This document shows positions 14,728-21,091 of a stretch of 21,091 bases of DNA, piece by piece. A model generated the notes under the pieces. It was not told the origin of the DNA. It made no database searches and worked only from the letters and a program-made list of their open reading frames with translations. The translations under genes were made by a program, and so were the position numbers. The DNA comes from DATEPR01 sp036503065 (lineage in GTDB: Bacteria > Actinomycetota > Actinomycetes > Mycobacteriales > Pseudonocardiaceae): the NCBI GenBank assembly GCA_036503065.1, contig DASXXM010000148.1:1-21091 (forward strand), given 5' to 3'. The stretch's first letter is position 1. Each line of letters starts with the position of its first letter.

Positions 14728-15182
14728 CTACCGTCGCCGATGGCATCGATGAACTGACCGCGTTGGCGGGAAAGGATCTCGGTCACACCGAATGGTGGGA
14801 GATAACCCAGGGCAGGGTGAATCTCTTCGCCGACGCGACCGACGACCACCAGTGGATCCACACCGACGCGGCCAGGGCGCGCGGCGGCCCGTTCCGCGGC
14901 ACCATCGCGCACGGCTACCTGACCCTGTCGCTGTTGATACCGCTGTTCTCGGAACTGCTGACCATCAACGGATTCGGCATGAGCGTCAACTACGGGCTCA
15001 ACAGGGTTCGATTCCCCGGCCCGGTCCCGGTCGGCGCCAGGATCCGCCTGCGTGCCGCGGTCGACACGGTCACCATCGTGCCCGGCGACGGCGTCGAGAT
15101 GCTGCTGAACTTCACGATCGAGATCGACGGCAACGACAAGCCGGCCATGGTCGCCCAAGCCGTCTACCGGCATTACACCTGA
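14724..15182 (+). CDS. MaoC-type (R)-specific enoyl-CoA hydratase, HtdZ-like
   Basis: A 152-residue single hot-dog protein. FADATDDHQWIHTD contains the hydratase dyad D41 and H46, followed by GPFRGTIAHGYLTLSLLIPLF and NYGLNRVRFPGPVPVGARIRL, which together strongly resemble the mycobacterial (R)-hydratase HtdZ (Rv0130) as I remember it. The reaction would be reversible hydration of a trans-2-enoyl-CoA to a (3R)-hydroxyacyl-CoA, and the neighbouring dehydrogenase belongs to the branch that uses that stereoisomer. The start ATG overlaps the ligase stop. It is the last gene of the set; a small hairpin begins at its stop codon. No acyl-CoA dehydrogenase or thiolase follows, so these steps must come from elsewhere. 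Confidence 0.92.
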   Translation: MTTVADGIDELTALAGKDLGHTEWWEITQGRVNLFADATDDHQWIHTDAARARGGPFRGTIAHGYLTLSLLIPLFSELLTINGFGMSVNYGLNRVRFPGPVPVGARIRLRAAVDTVTIVPGDGVEMLLNFTIEIDGNDKPAMVAQAVYRHYT

Positions 15183-15199
15183 CCACGACACACCGTGGT
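15182..15199 (+). terminator. Weak hairpin at the end of the catabolic operon
   Basis: ACCACG (15182-15187) and CGTGGT (15194-15199) enclose a six-base loop, starting inside the stop codon of the MaoC gene. The stem is short and there is no T run, so it would be a weak terminator unless helped by the hairpins further downstream. Confidence 0.35.
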
Positions 15200-15227
15200 A
15201 CGGCGCCGGTTGGTGGCGACACGTTTG

Positions 15228-15255
15228 GCGCCATGAGACTTTCAGCGAATGGCGC
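15228..15255. repeat. Intergenic inverted repeat with ACTTTCAGCGA loop
   Basis: GCGCCAT (15228-15234) and ATGGCGC (15249-15255) flank a 14-base loop containing ACTTTCAGCGA. It resembles, from memory only, short intergenic palindromes scattered in Pseudonocardiaceae genomes, in which the loop is conserved and the arms vary. Only one copy is in this window. Confidence 0.4.
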
Positions 15256-15384
15256 AATGCGCTGCGCGGCCCGCTCGCGCGTGCGCGCCGCTCCGCAACT
15301 TCCGTGAACACCGCTCGCGCGCTCGATGACCTGCGGAAACCGTGCTCCTCCTGATGATCGTCCGCGTGCGCCCCGCCCGTGACC

Positions 15385-15405
15385 GTCGGGTGAACGCGAC
15401 CCGAC
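15385..15405. repeat. Inverted repeat upstream of the TIGR03118 gene
   Basis: GTCGGGT (15385-15391) and ACCCGAC (15399-15405) form a perfect seven-pair stem with a seven-base loop, followed by an A/T-rich CAAATTTC. It may be a late terminator for the catabolic operon or an operator for the gene downstream. Confidence 0.4.
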
Positions 15406-15569
15406 AGACAAATTTCACCGGGCAAAGGTCGAGCCACCAACCGATCCCATCCGTAGACAGTGCGTCGACATCTCACACCGATCGCGTATCCGCTCCGGAG
15501 CGCGGAAGGGAAGGCGCAACCGTGCGAAAGCAGCCAACGATGGCTTCAACGACCGGGAAGGGGACCTTC

Positions 15570-16694
15570 ATGCCACGATTCCTCCGGCTGGGCACACTCG
15601 CCGCGCTCACCGTCGGCGCCTTGACGGCTGCCAGCGTGGTAGCCGGCGCGACGACTCCGGCGTGGCACCCCGGCCCACCCGCGGGGAGTGAGTTCCACCA
15701 GACCAACCTGGTGGCCGACCAGGCCAGTGCGGGCGCGGTGCTCACCGATCCCACCATGCTGAACCCGTGGGGCTTCGCGTTCAGCCCGACGAGCCCGCTC
15801 TGGGTGTCCGACAACAACTCGGGCCTTGCCACGCTCTACTCGATTCCCGCAGGCGGCACGACGGTCACCAAGGTGGGCCTCGTGGTGACCGTGCAGGGCG
15901 GCCGGGCCTCGACGAACGACGGCTCGAGTCCCACCGGACAGGTGTTCAACGGGACCACGGGATTCGTGGTCACCACTGCCGCGGGCAGCGGTCCCGCTCG
16001 CTTCATCTTCGACTCGGAGTCGGGACAGATTCAGGCGTGGAGCCCCGCTGCCGACGCGGCCCATGGCATCGTCATGGTCAGCTCGCCGACCGCGGTCTAC
16101 AAGGGCCTGGCCATCGCGGCCTCGGACCAGGGCACGTTCCTGTACGCGGCCAACTTCAACGCCGGCACCGTTGACGTGTTCGACAGCACCTTCAAGCAGA
16201 CGCACCTGCTCGGCAGCTTCACCGACCGGCATATCCCGTCGAACTACGCCCCGTTCGGGATCCAGGAGATGAACGGGCTGCTCTACGTGACCTACGCCCA
16301 GCAGGATGCCGCGAAGCACGATGACGTGGCAGGCCCCGGCAAGGGCTTCGTCGACATCTACACGACGAACGGGCTCCTGGTGACGCGCCTGGCATCCCGC
16401 GGCGCGCTCAACGCGCCATGGGGCGTTGCCCAGGCACCGGCGGGCTTCGGCCGTTTCGGCGGCGATGTCCTGATCGGTAACTTCGGCAACGGCTGGATCA
16501 ACGCGTTCCACCAGTTCTCCGGCGAGCCTGCCGGCCCACTGCTGGACCAGAAGGGCAGCCCTATCGCCATCGACGGCCTCTGGAGCCTGGACTTCGGCAC
16601 CGCGGCCATGGGTGGCACCGGCACCCTGCTGTTCAGCTCGGGCCCCAACGCCCAGGCCAACGGGCTGATCGGCTCGCTCAACCCCGCGTCCTAG
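15570..16694 (+). CDS. Secreted TIGR03118 family protein (beta-propeller-like)
   Basis: A 374-residue exported protein with a Sec signal peptide (MPRFLRLG, hydrophobic 9-26, cleavage after AGA). The mature part matches the TIGR03118 family: FHQTNLVADQASAGAVLTDPTMLNPWGFAFSPTSPLWVSDNNSG, then repeated four-strand units (GTFLYAANFNAGTVDVFDSTF, APFGIQEMNGLLYVTYAQQD, GKGFVDIYTTNGLLV, NAPWGVAQAP, GDVLIGNFGNGWINAF) that look like NHL/SMP-30-type propeller blades. The function is unknown. ATG 15570 is preferred since GAAGGGGA is six bases upstream and the signal peptide starts directly; GTG 15522 with GGGAAGG before it would give a signal peptide with a 16-residue longer N-region and cannot be excluded. 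It is convergent with the phospholipase gene and shares its terminator. Confidence 0.85.
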   Translation: MPRFLRLGTLAALTVGALTAASVVAGATTPAWHPGPPAGSEFHQTNLVADQASAGAVLTDPTMLNPWGFAFSPTSPLWVSDNNSGLATLYSIPAGGTTVTKVGLVVTVQGGRASTNDGSSPTGQVFNGTTGFVVTTAAGSGPARFIFDSESGQIQAWSPAADAAHGIVMVSSPTAVYKGLAIAASDQGTFLYAANFNAGTVDVFDSTFKQTHLLGSFTDRHIPSNYAPFGIQEMNGLLYVTYAQQDAAKHDDVAGPGKGFVDIYTTNGLLVTRLASRGALNAPWGVAQAPAGFGRFGGDVLIGNFGNGWINAFHQFSGEPAGPLLDQKGSPIAIDGLWSLDFGTAAMGGTGTLLFSSGPNAQANGLIGSLNPAS

Positions 16695-16705
16695 GGGTTT
16701 CACGC

Positions 16706-16749
16706 CACACAACGCTGGGCCGGACCCACAGGTCCGGCCCAGCGGTGTG
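16706..16749. terminator. Strong bidirectional hairpin terminator
   Basis: The 14-pair perfect stem at 16713-16726 and 16731-16744 (core GCTGGGCCGGACC) closes on a four-base CACA loop. It extends through CACAC (16706-16710) pairing with GTGTG (16745-16749) after a two-base AA bulge, 19 pairs in all. It lies between the stop of the TIGR03118 gene and the stop of the phospholipase gene (16753), so it can end both transcripts. No T run is present. Confidence 0.9.
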
Positions 16750-16752
16750 CGG

Positions 16753-18864
16753 TCAGCCGGTGATGCTGTTCGTGCCGTTCTCCAGATGGCCGACGTAGCG
16801 CCGGGACCACGTGGGATCGCCGCTGATCGTGACCGTCACGTCGTACCAACCGTGGCGTAGGTCCACCTCGTGGATCGCGTGGCTGTGGGCGGCGACGCGA
16901 TGTGCCTTCGGCCGGCTGGTGGCGTAGTTGTTCGGCGTGACCGTGAACGTGACGGCCGCCCCACCGCCGTTGGTCAACTCCAGCACCAGTTCCGACTGGT
17001 GGTATGTCGCCGTCACCTCGGCGTCGGTGGCATTCGTGTTGCCGGTGAAGCGCCGCAGGAAGCGGTTCGGGCCGACGACCGTCAGGTCGTACGGACCGGC
17101 GCCGATCGCCACCGTCACGGGCACCACCCGGTGCGACGGGGGAACCGTGTACTGGCCGGGGAATGTCGCCGGATACGTGGCCAACGTCCGGTCCGGCGCC
17201 GCATTGTCGTAGACGGCGAAGTGGCTCGCCTTGCGGGCGTGCGGCCCGCTGTTGCTCAACGACAGTGTGGCGACCGATCCGGTGACGCCGTCGAGGTTGG
17301 CGTTGGGCTGGTATGGCAGCGGTCGCGCCGGCTTGGTGCCCGGTTCCTGTTGGGGCGGCACGTTTGTCGTGGCCGGCGGGTGGTACGCGCCGCCGACGGG
17401 ATCGCCGATGACCGTTGTCGCCGGCAACGGTGGCAGGCCGAAAACCGGTGCGGTGAAGTCGAAGGCACCGATCAGGTCACCGCAGACACTGCGGCGCCAT
17501 GCGCTGATGTTCGGGCTGATCGCGGGCGCGCCCAGCGCGTCGGTCCATTTCTCCAGGAACTGGATCACCGACGTGTGGTCGGAGACTTCCGAGGTCACCC
17601 AGCCGCCACGGGTCCACGGCGAGATCAGGATCAGCGGCACACGGAAGCCGAGACCGACCGGCAGCGGCTGCGCGCCGGCCAGCGGACCGGACTTCTCCTG
17701 GAAGAACTCGTCCCTCGTCCCGGCCGCGGGTACCGGCGGCGGTACGTGGTCGAACTGGCCGTCGTTCTCGTCGTAGTCGATGATCACCACGGTCGAGTTG
17801 AAGACCGCCGGGTCCGCGTTGAGCGCGTTGAGGACCCCGTTGAGGTAGTAGGCGCCGTCGTTCGGGGCGCCGTCGGGGTGCTCGGAGAACGCCTGGTTGG
17901 TGACCACCCACGACACCCTGGGCAGCGTGCCGGCGACCACGTCGGCCCGGATCGCGTTGGCCAGGTTGTCCGCGTTGGCTCGCACGCCGGTCAGCGGCTC
18001 CGGCACGTTGGCGATGCCGTTGTCGTACAGGACGTTGCCCGGCGCGGGGGTGCCGCCCTGGCTGGGGTCGAAACGGGCGAACGTGGCGAAGTACGCCAAC
18101 CCGTTGTCGCCGAAGTTGTCCGCGCACTGGTAGAGCTTCCAGGTGACGCCGGCCTGTTGGAGTGTCTCCGCGTACGTCTGCCAGAGCAGGTTCTTCTCGC
18201 TGCCGCCGTTGAAGGCGGTGAAGCCGCTGAACTTCTGCTGGGCGTCGATCGTGCCGCTCCACAGGAACGTGCGGTTCGGGCCGGTCGCGCTGAGCACGGA
18301 GCAGTGGTACGCGTCGCCGACCGTGTAGGCGTCGGCGAGCGCATAGTGGAACGGGATGTCGTTGCGGTTGAGGTAACCCAGCGTCGTCGGCCCGCCCTTG
18401 GCGAACATCCAGCCGTTCATCAGGCCGCCGTTCCAGGCGACGTGCTGGTCGTCCCAGCTGTGTGACGTCCCGCCGTAGCCCTGCGCGCCGACCTCGCCGT
18501 CGGGCGGCTGGTGACCGGCCGGGTAGGCCGACGCGGGCGCGTCGCTCAGGCGCCACGGGAACTGCGTCGTCGTGACGGGGACACCGGGCGCCGTCGTCGG
18601 CTGCTGGAATACCGACCGGCCGCCGGGCAGCGTGATGGTCGAGCGGTCGCCGAAGCCGCGAACTCCTTTGAGGGAGCCGAAGTAGTGGTCGAAACTGCGG
18701 TTCTCCTGCATCAGGATCACCACGTGCTTGATGTCGCGGAGGTCCCCGTGCCGATGTAGGGACGCGGCCTGCGCCTCGCCCGCGGGCAGCGCCGCACCGA
18801 CCACGGCGGCCCCGGTCACCGCCGCGGCGGCACCGAGGAAATCTCGACGGGACAGCTCGGACAT
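16753..18864 (-). CDS. Phosphocholine-type phospholipase C, Tat-exported
   Basis: A 703-residue secreted phosphoesterase-family phospholipase C, which cleaves phosphatidylcholine or sphingomyelin to diacylglycerol or ceramide plus phosphocholine. The twin-arginine signal is SRRDFLG (5-11), with a hydrophobic stretch and AQA cleavage near residue 33. The catalytic domain has MQENRSFDHYFGSL (52-65), SEHPDG (327-332), DYDENDGQFDHV (363-374), SPWTRGG (415-421) and SDHTSVIQFLE (428-438). Two C-terminal beta domains of the DUF756 type follow (about 520-610 and 620-703), as in PlcH/PlcN-type enzymes. ATG 18864 is supported by GGGAGG eight bases upstream. It is probably used to release phosphate and choline from lipids. 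I see no PHO-box repeat upstream. Confidence 0.93.
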   Translation of the reverse strand: MSELSRRDFLGAAAAVTGAAVVGAALPAGEAQAASLHRHGDLRDIKHVVILMQENRSFDHYFGSLKGVRGFGDRSTITLPGGRSVFQQPTTAPGVPVTTTQFPWRLSDAPASAYPAGHQPPDGEVGAQGYGGTSHSWDDQHVAWNGGLMNGWMFAKGGPTTLGYLNRNDIPFHYALADAYTVGDAYHCSVLSATGPNRTFLWSGTIDAQQKFSGFTAFNGGSEKNLLWQTYAETLQQAGVTWKLYQCADNFGDNGLAYFATFARFDPSQGGTPAPGNVLYDNGIANVPEPLTGVRANADNLANAIRADVVAGTLPRVSWVVTNQAFSEHPDGAPNDGAYYLNGVLNALNADPAVFNSTVVIIDYDENDGQFDHVPPPVPAAGTRDEFFQEKSGPLAGAQPLPVGLGFRVPLILISPWTRGGWVTSEVSDHTSVIQFLEKWTDALGAPAISPNISAWRRSVCGDLIGAFDFTAPVFGLPPLPATTVIGDPVGGAYHPPATTNVPPQQEPGTKPARPLPYQPNANLDGVTGSVATLSLSNSGPHARKASHFAVYDNAAPDRTLATYPATFPGQYTVPPSHRVVPVTVAIGAGPYDLTVVGPNRFLRRFTGNTNATDAEVTATYHQSELVLELTNGGGAAVTFTVTPNNYATSRPKAHRVAAHSHAIHEVDLRHGWYDVTVTISGDPTWSRRYVGHLENGTNSITG

Positions 18865-19001
18865 GGACAGGACCTCCCGCGACGGCCGGTGCATGGACAG
18901 ACCAAGAAGCTATGACCGCCGGACCCGGCCCGGGCGAAATCGAGCTGAACGCCGGCCGAAGCGATCAAGAATCATGATGCCACCGCCATCCAACTGTCGC
19001 G

Positions 19002-19017
19002 CTATACGCTCGTATAG
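19002..19017. promoter_or_regulatory. Perfect palindrome on the tetR-type -10 element (candidate operator)
   Basis: CTATACG-CT-CGTATAG has seven-base arms. Its right arm overlaps TATAGT (19013-19018), a good -10 hexamer that would start transcription near 19025, only a few bases before the GTG at 19030. A dimeric TetR protein bound here would block its own promoter and hence the exporter genes. The same palindrome could also affect the divergent phospholipase promoter. Confidence 0.7.
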
Positions 19018-19029
19018 TATCCTGTCCGA

Positions 19030-19704
19030 GTGGATAGCGACCTCACCGCACGTGCCCGTATTCGGGACGCGGCGCTGCGCCACTTCGGCGAGGTCGGCTT
19101 CGAGCGGGCCACGATCCGCATGATCGCGGCGTCGGCCGGTGTCTCGCCCGGGCTGGTACGCCACCACTACGGCGCCAAGGAGTCCCTGCGGGCCGCGTGC
19201 GACGAGTACCTCGTGGAACTGTTGCGCCGGCTCAACGAGCAGGCCCACGCCGACCCCGCCTGCCGCGACCGCAACCATGTGGCAGCCGCCCGCGCGGCGC
19301 TCGGGCCCTACCACGCCTACTTCACGCGGGCCCTGGTCGACGGCTCGGCGGCACCACTGTTCGACGAGATGGTCCGGCTCGGCGAAGAGTGGCTGGCGGA
19401 CGCCGACGCCGAAAGGTCCGACCAGCCGACCACCGATCGACACGCCAGGGCCACGGTCGTCACGGCGATGGCGTTGGCCGTGCAGATCCTGCGGCCACAC
19501 GTCTCGCGCGGCCTTGGTGTCGACGTGCTCAGCGCGGCGGGGGACCGGCTACTGGCCCACATCATGATCGACCTCTACTCACATCCCCTGTTGACCCGAC
19601 AGGCGGCCGCCGAAGCGCACGCCGGCCTCGACGCCCTGGAACAGAAGGCCCTGCAACAGAAGGCGCCGCAACAAAAGACAGCCAGGAAGCGGAAGGAAGC
19701 ATGA
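19030..19704 (+). CDS. TetR-family transcriptional regulator
   Basis: A 224-residue TetR regulator. The DNA-binding helix-turn-helix is at about 27-48 (ATIRMIAASAGVSPGLVRHHYG) within the usual N-terminal domain RIRDAALRHFGEVGFERATIR...KESLRAACDEYL. The rest is a helical ligand-binding and dimer domain of unknown ligand. GTG 19030 has almost no leader after the -10 at 19013-19018 and no Shine-Dalgarno. The C-terminus is odd: three five-residue repeats (LEQKA, LQQKA, PQQKT) and then a basic ARKRKEA tail. The stop overlaps the start of the ATPase gene (ATGA), so the regulator and transporter form an operon that it probably controls by autorepression. Confidence 0.9.
   Translation: MDSDLTARARIRDAALRHFGEVGFERATIRMIAASAGVSPGLVRHHYGAKESLRAACDEYLVELLRRLNEQAHADPACRDRNHVAAARAALGPYHAYFTRALVDGSAAPLFDEMVRLGEEWLADADAERSDQPTTDRHARATVVTAMALAVQILRPHVSRGLGVDVLSAAGDRLLAHIMIDLYSHPLLTRQAAAEAHAGLDALEQKALQQKAPQQKTARKRKEA
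19636..19680 (+). repeat. Three 15-base tandem repeats at the 3' end of the tetR-type gene
   Basis: Units 19636-19650, 19651-19665 and 19666-19680 follow the pattern ctg-caa-cag-aag-gcn with a few substitutions, encoding a pentapeptide three times. A repeat in frame near the end of the gene could change copy number without breaking the protein. Confidence 0.75.
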
Positions 19705-20627
19705 TGGCCGACATCGCCATCGAGGCCGAGGGCCTGGTCAAGCGCTACGGGCGCGGCAGTGACGCGAAGACCGCACTGACCGGTCTCGACCTGACGATCA
19801 ATCAGGGTGAGGTGTTCGGCTTCCTCGGCCCCAACGGCGCCGGGAAGACCACCACGATCCGGCTCATCCTGGACCTCATCCGTCCCACCGCGGGACGACT
19901 ACGCGTGCTCGGCGCCGACCCGCGGTCCACCGTGCCGGTCCGAGCGCGCATCGGTTACCTGGCAGGCGATTTCGTCGTCGACGGCCGGCAGACCGCGCAC
20001 GAGTTGCTGACCTACCTCGGCGACCTGCGCGGCGGAGTGCCCACGACCCGCATCGCCGCGCTCGCCGACCGGCTCGACCTCGACCTGTCGCGGCGGATCG
20101 GTGCGCTGTCCAAGGGCAACCGGCAGAAGGTCGGCCTCGTCCAGGCGTTCATGCACCATCCCGACCTGCTCGTGCTGGACGAGCCGACCAGCGGCCTCGA
20201 TCCATTCCTGCAGCAGCAGTTCGTCGAACTGGTGCGTGAGGCCAACACCGCTGGGCAGACCGTCTTCATGTCATCGCACGTGATGAGCGAGGTGCAGCAG
20301 ACCTGCCACCGGGTCGGCATCATCCGCGACGGCGCACTGGTCACGGTCGCGGACATCGACGAACTGCGCGCCCGCGCCCAGCGGAAGATCACCATCACGT
20401 TCGCCGGTCCCGTCGACCCCACCGAGTTCTCCGTCCTGGCCGAACTGCGCGACGTGACCGTGGCCGACACCGCGGGCGGCGGCTCGGTGCTGCACGCGAC
20501 CCTGTCCGGCAGCCCGAACGGGTTGCTCGGCGCGGCGGCCCGGCACGACGTCACCGATCTCCTCGCGGAAGAACCCGAGCTGGAGGAGCTCTTCTTCACC
20601 TTCTACGACCGGAGGCCGACGACATGA
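19701..20627 (+). CDS. ABC-2 exporter ATP-binding protein
   Basis: A 308-residue nucleotide-binding subunit of a DrrA/CcmA-type ABC exporter. Walker A is GPNGAGKT (43-50), the signature is LSKGN (136-140), Walker B is LLVLDEP (156-162) and the switch histidine is H193 in SSHVMSE. A C-terminal segment of about 90 residues (ITITFAGPVDPTEFSVLAELRDV...LEELFFTFYD) is the accessory domain typical of this branch. The gene overlaps both neighbours (ATGA at each end). ATG 19701 gives a start four bases after GGAAGG, while ATG 19704 gives a better seven-base spacing, so either may be used. With the permease it would pump a drug, antibiotic or lipid-like compound outwards. Confidence 0.94.
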   Translation: MMADIAIEAEGLVKRYGRGSDAKTALTGLDLTINQGEVFGFLGPNGAGKTTTIRLILDLIRPTAGRLRVLGADPRSTVPVRARIGYLAGDFVVDGRQTAHELLTYLGDLRGGVPTTRIAALADRLDLDLSRRIGALSKGNRQKVGLVQAFMHHPDLLVLDEPTSGLDPFLQQQFVELVREANTAGQTVFMSSHVMSEVQQTCHRVGIIRDGALVTVADIDELRARAQRKITITFAGPVDPTEFSVLAELRDVTVADTAGGGSVLHATLSGSPNGLLGAAARHDVTDLLAEEPELEELFFTFYDRRPTT

Positions 20628-21091
20628 CCGCGTCCGTCAAGCAGTTGCGGGACAACCGGCGCAGCTACCTGAGCTGGGCAGGCGTGCTCACCGCGGTCGC
20701 CGTGCTGTACGCGTCGCTGTGGCCGGTGTTCGGCCACAACTCCGGTCTGACCAGCCTGGTCAGCTCCCTTCCGCAGGCCATGAAGGACGCGTTCCACATG
20801 ACGGACTACGCGACGGCCACCGGCTACTTCAGCTCCAGTGTCTTCGGCCTCGTCGTCCCGGTCCTGATGGCGGTGTTCGCCATCACGGCCGGCACCCAGG
20901 CGATCGCGGGCGACGAGCAGGCCGGCACACTGGACCTAGTGCTGGCCCATCCGATCGGCCGCATCCGCCTGGCACTGGCCCGTTTCGGTGCCGTCGTGGC
21001 CGCGATCGTCGCTGCCGGCGCGCTACTGCTCGTGGTGATCCTCGTGATCCGGGTGCCGGCGCAGTTCAGCGAGCTCAGCGTCGCCAATCTG
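20624..21091 (+). CDS. ABC-2 exporter permease, N-terminal part (cut by window end)
   Basis: The frame starts with ATG 20624, overlapping the ATPase stop, with GGAGG eight bases upstream, and stays open to the window edge, giving the first 156 residues. A short cytoplasmic N-terminus (MTASVKQLRDNRRSYLSW) leads into a first membrane segment (about 18-36). An external loop follows, then a second segment around 68-90, the motif GDEQAGTLDLVLAHPIGR on the cytoplasmic side, and another membrane segment (about 117-142). The G-D/E-E-x-x-G-T-L motif is a hallmark of ABC-2 permeases of the antibiotic-export kind (COG3559/TnrB3-like). The C-terminal half is outside the window. Confidence 0.88.
   Translation, partial: MTASVKQLRDNRRSYLSWAGVLTAVAVLYASLWPVFGHNSGLTSLVSSLPQAMKDAFHMTDYATATGYFSSSVFGLVVPVLMAVFAITAGTQAIAGDEQAGTLDLVLAHPIGRIRLALARFGAVVAAIVAAGALLLVVILVIRVPAQFSELSVANL

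Larger units (their letters stand above)
15183..15569. other. Gene-free region of 387 bases with several hairpins
   Basis: I find no convincing gene here; the in-frame openings have no family-like sequence. It contains the operon-end hairpin, the GGCGCCAT element at 15228-15255, an alternating CG-rich stretch (about 15256-15290), a direct repeat of CCGCTCGCGCG at 15271-15281 and 15311-15321, and a stem GTCGGGT/ACCCGAC at 15385-15405. The promoter of the downstream secreted protein gene must be in the right half, but I see no clear -35/-10 pair. Confidence 0.6.

Noticed and set aside
15296..15420. TGAACACCG and GGTGAACGC as a PHO box upstream of secreted genes
   Set aside because: PHO boxes need adjacent 11-base direct repeats of GTTCACC; these two are about 85 bases apart and not in register.
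1..21091. CRISPR arrays, tRNA or rRNA genes, prophage or IS genes
   Set aside because: No regularly spaced repeats, tRNA-like cloverleaf with a T-loop, rRNA signature or transposase/integrase motif was found on either strand by eye.

Overview
The window is high-G+C actinobacterial DNA, dense in genes, with GTG starts, Shine-Dalgarno-poor or near-leaderless genes, frequent ATGA overlaps, an F420-type (Ddn) oxidoreductase, a SigE-family ECF sigma factor and Tat/Sec-secreted enzymes. A Pseudonocardiaceae-like soil actinomycete is my best guess, but no marker gene fixes the genus. There are no rRNA, tRNA, CRISPR, IS or phage genes that I can support.

Left part (1-4779, + strand): the 3' end of an inositol-monophosphatase-like gene with clearly lower G+C. 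Next come the helicase gene hrpB and, 19 bases on, an uncharacterised protein with a RecB/Cas4-like PD-(D/E)XK nuclease signature. A small secreted protein with two Ig-like repeats follows. Convergent with it (4786-7160, - strand) are a PH-like membrane protein, a MmcQ/YjbR protein, an ECF sigma factor and a single-pass membrane protein that precedes the sigma gene. The divergent space between the membrane protein and a bicupin gene (7161-7286) holds three strong dyads.

Middle (7287-15182): a bicupin protein, a Ddn-family oxidoreductase and a DUF2277 protein. Then a MarR regulator lies divergent from an MFS exporter. Behind the exporter is a tight four-gene catabolic set: a short-chain dehydrogenase, an amidohydrolase, an acyl-CoA ligase and a MaoC-type enoyl-CoA hydratase. 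The overlaps argue for one operon. It looks like an acid-activation and beta-oxidation-like module with an unusual hydrolase or decarboxylase step, substrate unknown, probably sensed by the MarR protein.

Right part (15183-21091): a 387-base gene-free stretch with several hairpins, then a secreted beta-propeller-like TIGR03118 protein convergent with a Tat-exported phosphocholine-type phospholipase C. The two share a very strong bidirectional hairpin terminator. A TetR regulator with a perfect palindrome on its -10 element heads an operon with an ABC-2 exporter ATPase and a permease cut by the window end.

The items most worth following up are the helicase-nuclease pair, the amidohydrolase-containing acyl-CoA cassette and the dyad cluster at 7171-7240.
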